Positions 56,765 through 64,000 of a stretch of DNA of 64,000 bases are shown one piece after another (positions within the stretch are counted from its first letter, which is position 1; every line of letters begins with the position of its first letter). The DNA is taken from contig NZ_CP104381.1 of NCBI RefSeq assembly GCF_030582395.1, positions 2,170,001-2,234,000 on the forward strand, given 5' to 3'. The position numbers and the translations under genes are program-made. The notes under the pieces are model-generated. The model searched no databases. It was not told the origin of the DNA and saw only the letters and a list, made by a program, of their open reading frames with translations. This stretch comes from Ralstonia pickettii. Its GTDB lineage: Bacteria > Pseudomonadota > Gammaproteobacteria > Burkholderiales > Burkholderiaceae.

Positions 56765-57652
56765 ATGAGCGAACGCGCTCACTACGCCACCCTCATCACC
56801 GCGCCGCAACTGGCCACGCTGCAACAGAGCGCGCCTGAGGCGGTGGTCGTCATCGATTGCAGTTTCGACCTCGCCAACCCCGCCGCGGGGCGCGATGCGT
56901 ATCACGCCAGCCATGTGCCCGGCGCGTTCTACATGCACCTCGACAACGAACTGTCGGGCCCCAAAACCGGCACCAACGGCCGCCACCCGCTGCCCGACGC
57001 AGAGGCGCTGGTCGCGCGCCTGCAGGCGCTAGGCGTGAACGACGACACGCAGGTCGTCGCGTATGACCGCCAGGGCAGCATGTACGCGGCGCGCCTGTGG
57101 TGGCTGCTGCGCTGGGTCGGTCACGCCGATGTGGCCGTACTCGATGGCGGCCTCCAAGCCTGGGAAGCCGCGCACTTTCCCGTCGACCAGGTCGTGCCCG
57201 AAGAACCGCAGCTCAACGCCACGCCCGGCAATATCACGCGCAAGCCCTCGCTCATGCAGATGGTGACGGCAGAGATCGTGCAGAAATACCTCGGCCACGC
57301 CGACAAGCCCGTCGTCGACGCCCGCGCCCCCGACCGCTACCGCGGTGAGAACGAGACGCTCGATCCGGTTGGCGGCCACATCCCTGGCGCGCGCAACCGT
57401 TTCTTCCGCGACAACCTGCAGGCCGACGGCACTTTCAAGCCGGCAGAACAACTGCGCGCCGACTTTACGGCCGTGCTGGCCGGCGCCCGACCGCAAGACG
57501 CGACGCTGCAATGCGGCTCTGGCGTGACCGCCTGCCACAACGCGCTGGCCATGGAGATCGCCGGCCTGACCGGCGCCGCGCTCTACGCCGGTTCATGGAG
57601 CGAGTGGTGCAGCGACCCCTCCCGCCCCGTGGCCACTGGGCCGAATCCGTAG
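56765..57652 (+). CDS. Sulfurtransferase (3-mercaptopyruvate/thiosulfate type)
   Basis: A 295-residue protein with two rhodanese domains. The inactive N-terminal domain includes VVIDCSFDLANPAAGRDAY and the C-terminal domain carries the active loop QCGSGVTACHNAL. CG[ST]GVTA is the pattern of 3-mercaptopyruvate sulfurtransferases; classical rhodanese has CRKGVT. It would make pyruvate and persulfide from mercaptopyruvate. Linkers HIPGARNRFF and HVPGAFYMHL match the family. Confidence 0.92.
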   Translation: MSERAHYATLITAPQLATLQQSAPEAVVVIDCSFDLANPAAGRDAYHASHVPGAFYMHLDNELSGPKTGTNGRHPLPDAEALVARLQALGVNDDTQVVAYDRQGSMYAARLWWLLRWVGHADVAVLDGGLQAWEAAHFPVDQVVPEEPQLNATPGNITRKPSLMQMVTAEIVQKYLGHADKPVVDARAPDRYRGENETLDPVGGHIPGARNRFFRDNLQADGTFKPAEQLRADFTAVLAGARPQDATLQCGSGVTACHNALAMEIAGLTGAALYAGSWSEWCSDPSRPVATGPNP

Positions 57653-57674
57653 CGTTGCGAATCTGACGAACAGT

Positions 57675-57700
57675 AAAAAGCCCGGCATCGACCGGGCTTT
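57675..57700. terminator. Bidirectional rho-independent terminator
   Basis: Stem AAAGCCCGG / CCGGGCTTT with a 6-base loop and A and T runs on the two sides; between the sulfurtransferase and the convergent ZIP gene. Confidence 0.92.
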
Positions 57701-57722
57701 CTTTCTTGGGGAATGCGGCGCC

Positions 57723-58529
57723 TCAGTGCGCGTGACCGTGCAGACCTTCGGTCAGCAAAAAGATCATCGCGATGCCGGCAGCGATCAACGCGACCTGCAC
57801 CGCCGATTCCTGCCAGCGCGGCCGGCGCTTCATCTGCGGCATCAGATCGCACACGGCGATGTAAATGAAGCTGCTGGACGCTACCACCAGCACATAAGGA
57901 ATCCACGACGTCAGCCGATCCAGCAGGTAGTAGCCGAGCACCGCGCCTACCAGCGCGCAGAGGCTGCAGATGAGGTTGTAGACAAAGGCGCGCGTCTTGG
58001 AGAATCCGGCGTTGAGCAGCACCATGAAATCTCCGATCTCCTGTGGGATCTCGTGTGCGGCAATCGCCAGCGCCGTGACGATGCCAACCTTGGTGTCCGC
58101 CAGGAACGCGGCGGCAATGACGATGCCGTCGGAGAAGTTGTGCAGTCCATCGCCCACGAGGATCATCAGGCCGCTGCGGCCGGCTTCCTGCCGATCATGG
58201 CCGTGATGATGGCCGTGGCCATCACCCTCGTGATGGTGTGAATGACGGATCAGCGAGATCTTTTCCAGCAGGAAGAAACCCAGCAGCCCGGCCAACAAGG
58301 TGGCGAACAGGGCGTGCGTATTCGGCTCGATACCGCGATGCGCTTCGAACGCCTCCGGCAACGAATGCAGCAGCGACGTGGCCAGCAGCACGCCCACCGA
58401 AAAACTGACCATCCGATCGACCATGCGCGACAGCACCGTCAGCGACAGCACGGCGGCGCCCGCCATGCTGCCGATGCCCGACAGTGCGGTGGCGAGGAGA
58501 ATGCCCAACAAGGTGGTATCGAAGGTCAT
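57723..58529 (-). CDS. ZIP-family divalent metal transporter
   Basis: A 268-residue membrane protein with eight predicted helices. GDGLHNFSDGIVIAAAFL (helix 4) and AIAAHEIPQEIGDFMVL (helix 5) form the metal pathway. The loop between helices 3 and 4 is histidine-rich (HSHHHEGDGHGHHHGHDR), as in zinc importers. The start at 58529 begins a helix at once; 31 upstream in-frame codons look non-coding. Zinc import is likely, but iron or manganese cannot be excluded. Regulation is not visible. Confidence 0.9.
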   Translation of the reverse strand: MTFDTTLLGILLATALSGIGSMAGAAVLSLTVLSRMVDRMVSFSVGVLLATSLLHSLPEAFEAHRGIEPNTHALFATLLAGLLGFFLLEKISLIRHSHHHEGDGHGHHHGHDRQEAGRSGLMILVGDGLHNFSDGIVIAAAFLADTKVGIVTALAIAAHEIPQEIGDFMVLLNAGFSKTRAFVYNLICSLCALVGAVLGYYLLDRLTSWIPYVLVVASSSFIYIAVCDLMPQMKRRPRWQESAVQVALIAAGIAMIFLLTEGLHGHAH

Positions 58530-58617
58530 GCGGACGTAACGCAGCGGAAGCCTATAAACGCAACAGAGTTGCAAGAAGGGCGAATTGTATGCCGCTTTAT
58601 CAACCTTTGCCAGTGCA

Positions 58618-58658
58618 GACAAAAGAAAAAGGCCCCGGGCCGACTCCCCAGAGCCTTT
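58618..58658 (-). terminator. Terminator of the dienelactone hydrolase gene
   Basis: AAAGGC / GCCTTT arms with GC-rich imperfect pairing inside; the minus strand continues TTTCTTTTGTC. Confidence 0.7.
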
Positions 58659-58679
58659 CTCGTTGGGCGCGTCTCGCTG

Positions 58680-59558
58680 CTACACCACGCCGTGGTCCTT
58701 GAACCAGGCGAGGCACTTCTTCCAGCCATCTTCTGCGTCGGCCTTTATGTAGCTCGGGCGGTAATCGGCGTGAAATGCGTGGCCGGAATTTGGGTAGACG
58801 ATGATGCGCGACGCGTGCGCCTTGGGGTTCTTGGATTTCTCCAACGCGGATTTCATCGTGTCGCGCACGTCTTCCGTGATCACGGTGTCCTTGGCCCCGT
58901 AGAGGCCCAGCACGGGCGCTTTCAGGTCGTCGACCAGGTCGACGGGCGAGACCGGTTGCAGCAGATTCGGATTGCCTTTCAGCGGCCCATACCACGCCAC
59001 CGCCGCCCGGATGCCGGGATTGCGCTCCGCGGACAACCAGACCTGACGACCGCCCCAGCAGAAGCCGGTCATGCCGATACGCGCTGCATCGCCGCCGTTC
59101 TCCTTGGCCCAGGCGATCGTGGCGTCGATATCGCCCGCCACCTGCGAATCCGGCACCTTGGAGACCACGTTGGCGACGGTTTCCTGCACGGTTCCGTAAG
59201 CACGCGGATCTCCCTGGCGCACGAACAACTCCGGCGCGATCGCCAGGTAACCGAGCTTGGCAAAGCGCCGGCAAATATCGGCAATGTATTCGTGTACACC
59301 GAAGATTTCGCTGATGACGATCACCACCGGCAGCTTCGTCTTGCCCTCAGGCTGCGCGCGATACGCCGGCATCTTGAAATCGCCCACGGGCACGGTCACT
59401 TCGCCCGCCGTCAGGCCATTGAAATCGGTATGGACGGTCTGGGCAGACACCGGCAGCACCGCCGCCGCAAAGGCTGAGCCCAGCGCCGTCTTCATGAAGC
59501 CGCGACGGTCAAAGCTGCGGCCGGGTACCAGACTCTCCACTTCTGCATCAAGCTGCAT
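58680..59558 (-). CDS. Dienelactone hydrolase family protein with Tat signal
   Basis: A 292-residue alpha/beta hydrolase. The N-terminus has the twin-arginine motif FDRRGFMKTALG followed by a hydrophobic stretch ending VSAQ, so it is probably exported folded to the periplasm. MTGFCWGGRQVW contains the nucleophile cysteine, LYGAKDTVI the aspartate and NSGHAFHADYRP the histidine. Cytosolic ClcD-type enzymes hydrolyse dienelactone in chloroaromatic breakdown; exported versions have unknown substrates. The 18-residue stretch before RR is usual for Tat proteins. Confidence 0.88.
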   Translation of the reverse strand: MQLDAEVESLVPGRSFDRRGFMKTALGSAFAAAVLPVSAQTVHTDFNGLTAGEVTVPVGDFKMPAYRAQPEGKTKLPVVIVISEIFGVHEYIADICRRFAKLGYLAIAPELFVRQGDPRAYGTVQETVANVVSKVPDSQVAGDIDATIAWAKENGGDAARIGMTGFCWGGRQVWLSAERNPGIRAAVAWYGPLKGNPNLLQPVSPVDLVDDLKAPVLGLYGAKDTVITEDVRDTMKSALEKSKNPKAHASRIIVYPNSGHAFHADYRPSYIKADAEDGWKKCLAWFKDHGVV

Positions 59559-59666
59559 CGCACTCTCCTCGCGCCCATGGGCGGTTACGGTGAACGAAGC
59601 GGCTAGTCTACCGAAGCAGATGCATTGTTGCCGAGCCAGACATCCGGCTCGGCCACGAGGACGGGC

Positions 59667-61001
59667 CTAGTGCAGCTTGACCCGCGGATTCGTCTTGCTG
59701 CGCAGCCAGTGCATGACCGTGTCGACCGACATGCGCACCCAGCCGTGCAGCGCCAGCACGTGCATCCGGTACAGCGATGTGTACATCAGACGTGCCATCA
59801 GGCCTTCGATGAACATCGAACCGCCGATCAGCCCGCCCATCAGGCTGCCGACCGCGCTGAAATGGCCAAGCGACACCAGCGAGCCAAGGTCCTTGAACGC
59901 GAACGGCTGGACTGGCTTGCCCTCCATGCGCTTGCGCAACGCATCGAACAGATAGGTGGCCTGCTGATGTGCCGCCTGCGCACGCGGAGGCACGCTGGAC
60001 GACGCCTCGGGCCACGGGCAGCTCGCGCAATCGCCAAAGGCGTAGATCGAGTCGTCGCCCTCCACCTGCAGGGTGCGCGAGACGACCACCTGACCCAGCT
60101 TGTTCACCGGCAGCCCCAGCTCGCCCAGCACCGACGGCGCGCGGATCCCTGCGGCCCACACGGTCAGATCTGCCGGAATGGATTTGCCGCTCGCCGTGTT
60201 GACGGCGCTGGCCGTGACTTCCGTCACCCGTTCGCTGGTGATGACGTCCACGTCGAGCTTGTGCAGCAGTTCCGTGGTGGCTGCGGAAATACGCTCCTTG
60301 AGCACCGGCAAAATGCGCGGACCACCTTCGATCAGGTGGATGCGGATGTCGTGGCGCGGGTCCAGCTTGTGCAGGCCGTAAGCCGCCAGCACGTGCGCGG
60401 TGTTGCGCAGTTCGGCTGACAACTCCACGCCCGTGGCTCCCGCACCGACAATGGCGATGTCGACCTGCGGACGCGCATCGGCCACGCCGTTCTGCGCGCG
60501 CATGCATGCCGCGATGAGCTTGCGGCGAAAGCGCTCGGCCTGCCATGCGGTGTCGAGCGCGATGGCGTGCTCGGCCGTGCCCGGCACACCAAAGAAATGC
60601 GTCACGCTGCCGATGGACAGGACCAGCGTGTCGTACGAAATGGCACGCTCCGGCAGCACCTCGGTGCCGTCGGCATCGACGCATCCGGACACGATGATGG
60701 ATTTGGCGACGCGATCGAGGCCATTCAGTTCGCCCTGCTGAAATTCGAAGCCGTGCCAGCGCGCCTGCGCAGCGTATTCGAGCTGATGCGTGTTCGGATC
60801 CATGCTGCCGGCAGCGACTTCATGCAGCAGTGGTTTCCAGATGTGTGTGGGATTGCGGTCGACCAGAATGACCTGGGCGGCACCGCGCTTGCCAAGCTTG
60901 TCGCCCAGGCGCGTCGCAAGCTCCAACCCGCCTGCGCCCCCCCCGACCACCACAATACGCCGCCCGCCCGCCCCGCCTGTGCCATCCGTCTGCCCTGCCA
61001 T
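59667..61001 (-). CDS. ndh: Type II NADH dehydrogenase (NDH-2)
   Basis: A 444-residue FAD flavoprotein. RRIVVVGGGAGGLELATRLG binds FAD, VDIAIVGAGATGVELSAELR binds NADH and IYAFGDCASCPWP is the second FAD site. The C-terminal 80 residues are hydrophobic with an amphipathic end (LHGWVRMSVDTVMHWLRS) that anchors it peripherally to the inner membrane. It passes electrons from NADH to quinone without pumping protons. Start at 61001 has AGGAG 6 bases upstream, while the longer frame (from 61070) lacks one. Confidence 0.92.
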   Translation of the reverse strand: MAGQTDGTGGAGGRRIVVVGGGAGGLELATRLGDKLGKRGAAQVILVDRNPTHIWKPLLHEVAAGSMDPNTHQLEYAAQARWHGFEFQQGELNGLDRVAKSIIVSGCVDADGTEVLPERAISYDTLVLSIGSVTHFFGVPGTAEHAIALDTAWQAERFRRKLIAACMRAQNGVADARPQVDIAIVGAGATGVELSAELRNTAHVLAAYGLHKLDPRHDIRIHLIEGGPRILPVLKERISAATTELLHKLDVDVITSERVTEVTASAVNTASGKSIPADLTVWAAGIRAPSVLGELGLPVNKLGQVVVSRTLQVEGDDSIYAFGDCASCPWPEASSSVPPRAQAAHQQATYLFDALRKRMEGKPVQPFAFKDLGSLVSLGHFSAVGSLMGGLIGGSMFIEGLMARLMYTSLYRMHVLALHGWVRMSVDTVMHWLRSKTNPRVKLH

Positions 61002-61207
61002 GTGCCTCTCCTGGAGCCGTTGAATCTTTTCGATCACGTGATCTGTCAGGTGCAGTCTGCTGCAACGCAAAATTCACCGCAACCCCGCACGCATGGATAT
61101 GGCGAATCATGGCAACCGCATGCCCAGGCCCTGGCAGGCTGCCTCGGCAGGCAAAGTGGCGCGGAGCGTTGCTTCACGGCGCGGCTCTGGCGCGGCATGC
61201 GATCGCG

Positions 61208-64000
61208 TCAGTGTGCTTCTTCCCAGTTCGCGCCTACGCCGACTTCGGCCACCAGGGGTACGCGCAGCGTTGCGACACTGCACATCAACTCCGGCAGGCG
61301 CTCGCGCACCACTGCAAGCTCGTCCTGCGGGACTTCCAGTACCAATTCATCGTGCACCTGCATGACCAGGCGCGAGCGCATCGCTTCGGCTTCGAGCCAC
61401 CCTTGCACTGCCAGCATCGACAGCTTGATCAGGTCAGCCGCCGTGCCCTGCATGGGCGCGTTAATGGCGGCGCGTTCTGCGGCCTGGCGGCGCGGGCCGT
61501 TGCCGCCGTTGATGTCCGGCAGCCACAGACGACGGCCGAAGACCGTCTCCACGTAGCCTTGCTCGCGCGCGCTCTGGCGGGTTTCTTCCATGTAGTTAGC
61601 GGCGCCGGGGTAGCGGGCGAAGTAACGGTCGATATAAAGCTTGGCGGCGTCTCGTCCAATGCCAAGGTTGCTGGCGAGTCCAAACGCGCTCATGCCGTAG
61701 ATCAGACCGAAGTTGATGACCTTGGCCACGCGGCGCTGGTCCGGCGTCACCTCCAGCGGCGTCACGTTGAACACCTCGGCAGCCGTTGCGCGGTGTACGT
61801 CCTGGCCTTCACGGAACGCGCGCATCAGGCCTTCGTCCTGCGACAGATGCGCCATGATGCGCAGCTCGATCTGCGAGTAGTCCGCCGATACGATGACGCT
61901 GCCCTCCGGCGCGATGAATGCTTCGCGGATGCGCCTCCCTTCTTCCGTACGCACCGGAATGTTCTGCAGGTTCGGATCGGTGGAGGCCAGACGCCCCGTC
62001 ACCGCCGTCGCCTGACCGTAGGTGGTGTGGACCCGCCCGGTGCGCGGGTTGACCATTTTCGGCAGCTTGTCGGTGTAGGTCGACTTCAGCTTGGCCAGGC
62101 CCCGGTAGTCGAGCAGCAGCTTCGGCAGCGGATAGTCTTCGGCCAGCTTCTGCAGCACCTCTTCGTCGGTCGACGGCGCACCACTTGCGGTCTTCTTGAT
62201 GACCGGCAGCTTCATCTGGTTGAAGAAGATGTCGCCGATCTGCTTGGGCGAACCGAGGTTGAACGGCTGACCGGCAAGCTTGTGCGCCTCGGCTTCCAGC
62301 TCGATCAGACGCAAGCCCAGTTCGTTGCTCTGCTTGGCCAGCCGGTCAGCATCGATCAGCACGCCGTTGCGCTCCATCTTCTGCAGCACGATGGAGGTCG
62401 GCATTTCGATCTGCTCGTAGACGTAGCGCAGCTTGTCGTCTTCGGCCACCTTGGGGAATAACGTGCGATGCAGGCGCAGCGTGATATCGGCGTCCTCTGC
62501 CGCGTATTCGGTCGCGCGATCGAGCGGCACCTCGTCAAAGCCGATCTGCGATGCGCCCTTGCCGCACACGGCCTCGTAAGTGATCGTCTTCAAATGCAGC
62601 ACGCGCTCGGCCAGTGCGTCCATGCCGTGATTGCGGTGAGACTCCAGCACATACGATTCGAGCATCGTGTCGTGCTCGATGCCGCGCAGCGCGATGTCGT
62701 GGTTGGCAAACACATGCGCGTCATACTTCAGGTGCTGGCCGACCTTCTTGCGTGATTCGTCTTCGAGCCACAGCTTCATGCGCGCGAGCACCGTGTCGCG
62801 CGGGAGTTGCGCCGCTGCATCGAGCCCGGCCACATCCGGCCCGCGATGCGCCACCGGAATGTAGCAAGCCTCGCCCGGCTTGACCGACAGCGAAATGCCC
62901 ACCAACTGCGCGAGCATCGGGTCAATGGACGTCGTCTCGGTATCGATGCAGACGAGATCCACTTCGTCCAGGCGTTGCATCCACGATTCAAGCTGCGCCT
63001 CGGTCGTCACCGTCTCGTACTTGATCTCATCGGGCGGCGCTTCCACATCGAACAGATTGGCCTGTGCTTGCAGTTGTGCCGCCTCGCCGGCGTAATTCTT
63101 CACGGGCGTTGCAGCCTTGCGTGCGGCACCCACGCTGCGCGTATCGGGCAGCGCCTCGCCAGAGGCCTCGCGCAGCCACGTCTTGAAACCATAGCGAGAG
63201 AAGAAATCGACGAGCTTGGATTTGTCTTCGCCGCCGTCGATCAGTGCATCGAATGTCGGCACTTCTTTGCTGAGGTCGCAGTCGAGCTTCACAGTCAGCA
63301 GTTCGCGACCCTTTGGCAGCCACTCGAGCGTGTTGCGCAGGTTCTCGCCCACCACGCCCTTGATCTCGCCTGCACGCGCGATGACGTTGTCGAGCGAGCC
63401 AAATTCAGTCAGCCATTTCACCGCGGTCTTCGGGCCCACCTTGGGCACCCCCGGCACGTTGTCCACGGTGTCGCCAATCAGAGAGAGATAGTCGACGATG
63501 CGCTCCGGCGGCACGCCGAACTTGGCTTGCACGCCGGCCGGGTCGAGCGTTTCGTTGGTCATGGTGTTGACCAGGGTCACGTGGTCATTCACCAGTTGGG
63601 CGAGGTCCTTATCACCCGTTGAGACGATGGTCCGAACGCCTTCGCGAGCAGCCCGTTCAGCCAGGGTGCCGATCACATCGTCGGCCTCGACACCTTCGAT
63701 CACCAGAATCGGCCAACCCAATGCCCGCACGGCTTCGTGGATGGGTTCGATCTGCGCGCGCAGGTCGTCCGGCATGGGCGCGCGGTGCTCCTTGTAGGCC
63801 GGATAGAGGTCGTCGCGAAAGGTCTTGCCTTTGGCGTCGAAAATGCAAGCGCTATACTTGGCCGGATAGTCGTTGCGCAGTTTGCGCAGCATGTTCACGA
63901 TGCCGTAGATGGCCCCCGTAGGAAACCCTTCTCCGTTTCGCAAGTCGGGCAGTGCGTGATAGGCACGGTACAGATAACTCGAGCCATCGACGAGCAACAG
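61208..64000 (-). CDS. polA: DNA polymerase I (5' end cut by the window)
   Basis: 930 codons are visible; the gene runs off the right edge, missing only a few N-terminal residues since the visible part begins LLLVDGSSYLYRAYHALPDL. Order of domains: 5'-3' exonuclease (about 1-300, VIEGVEADDVIGTLA, DNVPGVPKVGPKTA), 3'-5' exonuclease with LVCIDTETTSIDP and later catalytic acids, then the polymerase with SADYSQIELRIMAHLS, the O helix RRVAKVINFGLIYGMS and QVHDELVLEV. All catalytic residues I can check are there. Acts in Okazaki fragment processing and repair. Confidence 0.97.
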   Translation of the reverse strand: MLLVDGSSYLYRAYHALPDLRNGEGFPTGAIYGIVNMLRKLRNDYPAKYSACIFDAKGKTFRDDLYPAYKEHRAPMPDDLRAQIEPIHEAVRALGWPILVIEGVEADDVIGTLAERAAREGVRTIVSTGDKDLAQLVNDHVTLVNTMTNETLDPAGVQAKFGVPPERIVDYLSLIGDTVDNVPGVPKVGPKTAVKWLTEFGSLDNVIARAGEIKGVVGENLRNTLEWLPKGRELLTVKLDCDLSKEVPTFDALIDGGEDKSKLVDFFSRYGFKTWLREASGEALPDTRSVGAARKAATPVKNYAGEAAQLQAQANLFDVEAPPDEIKYETVTTEAQLESWMQRLDEVDLVCIDTETTSIDPMLAQLVGISLSVKPGEACYIPVAHRGPDVAGLDAAAQLPRDTVLARMKLWLEDESRKKVGQHLKYDAHVFANHDIALRGIEHDTMLESYVLESHRNHGMDALAERVLHLKTITYEAVCGKGASQIGFDEVPLDRATEYAAEDADITLRLHRTLFPKVAEDDKLRYVYEQIEMPTSIVLQKMERNGVLIDADRLAKQSNELGLRLIELEAEAHKLAGQPFNLGSPKQIGDIFFNQMKLPVIKKTASGAPSTDEEVLQKLAEDYPLPKLLLDYRGLAKLKSTYTDKLPKMVNPRTGRVHTTYGQATAVTGRLASTDPNLQNIPVRTEEGRRIREAFIAPEGSVIVSADYSQIELRIMAHLSQDEGLMRAFREGQDVHRATAAEVFNVTPLEVTPDQRRVAKVINFGLIYGMSAFGLASNLGIGRDAAKLYIDRYFARYPGAANYMEETRQSAREQGYVETVFGRRLWLPDINGGNGPRRQAAERAAINAPMQGTAADLIKLSMLAVQGWLEAEAMRSRLVMQVHDELVLEVPQDELAVVRERLPELMCSVATLRVPLVAEVGVGANWEEAH

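Overview
The window is GC-rich (roughly 64%), tightly packed chromosomal DNA from a betaproteobacterium, most likely a Ralstonia of the pickettii group. I infer this from gene content and order (yqeY-dnaG-rpoD; dxs-ispA-xseB; hemF-nadD-rsfS-rlmH-maf-rng), from the long lysine/alanine-rich N-terminus of RpoD, and from the DUF2957 lipoproteins. No sequence search was run. I saw no insertion sequence, prophage or CRISPR array. Most of the window is core housekeeping sequence, with four or five accessory islets.

Layout. 1-9.2 kb: end of upp, a HerA-like ATPase, a YebC-family regulator, purD, then a co-directional run hemF-nadD-rsfS-rlmH-maf-rng (haem, NAD, ribosome and RNA maintenance). 9.2-15.7 kb: a catabolic operon on the minus strand (benzoylformate decarboxylase, aldehyde dehydrogenase, ketopantoate-reductase-like protein, aromatic-acid MFS transporter) with a divergent LysR regulator. 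15.7-20.2 kb: an AhpD-like protein, msbA, an O-antigen ligase and a core glycosyltransferase (lipopolysaccharide). 20.2-29.8 kb: dnaE, trhO, a tiny lipoprotein, a flavodoxin/pirin/LysR redox cluster, gluQ and an RhlE-type helicase.

30.0-36.7 kb: a di-iron ODP-like beta-lactamase-fold protein, a TetR regulator, a well-formed promoter carrying a palindromic operator, a decayed acyl-CoA synthetase and a 1103-residue single-chain acyl-CoA carboxylase, then a secreted beta-lactamase-fold hydrolase. 36.9-41.4 kb: an envelope cluster (PraB-like secreted protein, OmpW/AlkL-like porin, two DUF2957 lipoproteins). 41.4-42.1 kb: a lower-GC gene-free stretch with inverted repeats beside an unusual tRNA gene (CAU anticodon, long variable arm).

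42.2-47.4 kb: rpoD, dnaG and yqeY, without the usual rpsU. 47.5-54.1 kb: a BaiN-type flavoprotein, tsaD, folE2, dxs, ispA, xseB. 54.3-54.5 kb: a strongly structured intergenic RNA candidate, possibly 6S RNA. 54.6-64.0 kb: an orphan Rieske oxygenase, a DMT exporter, a sulfurtransferase, a ZIP transporter, a Tat-exported dienelactone hydrolase, a type II NADH dehydrogenase and polA (cut by the window end).

The observations I consider most worth following are the TetR-controlled fatty-acid locus with its dead synthetase, the class II-like CAU tRNA, and the structured RNA upstream of the Rieske gene. I did not find a convincing wholly new defence or mobile system.
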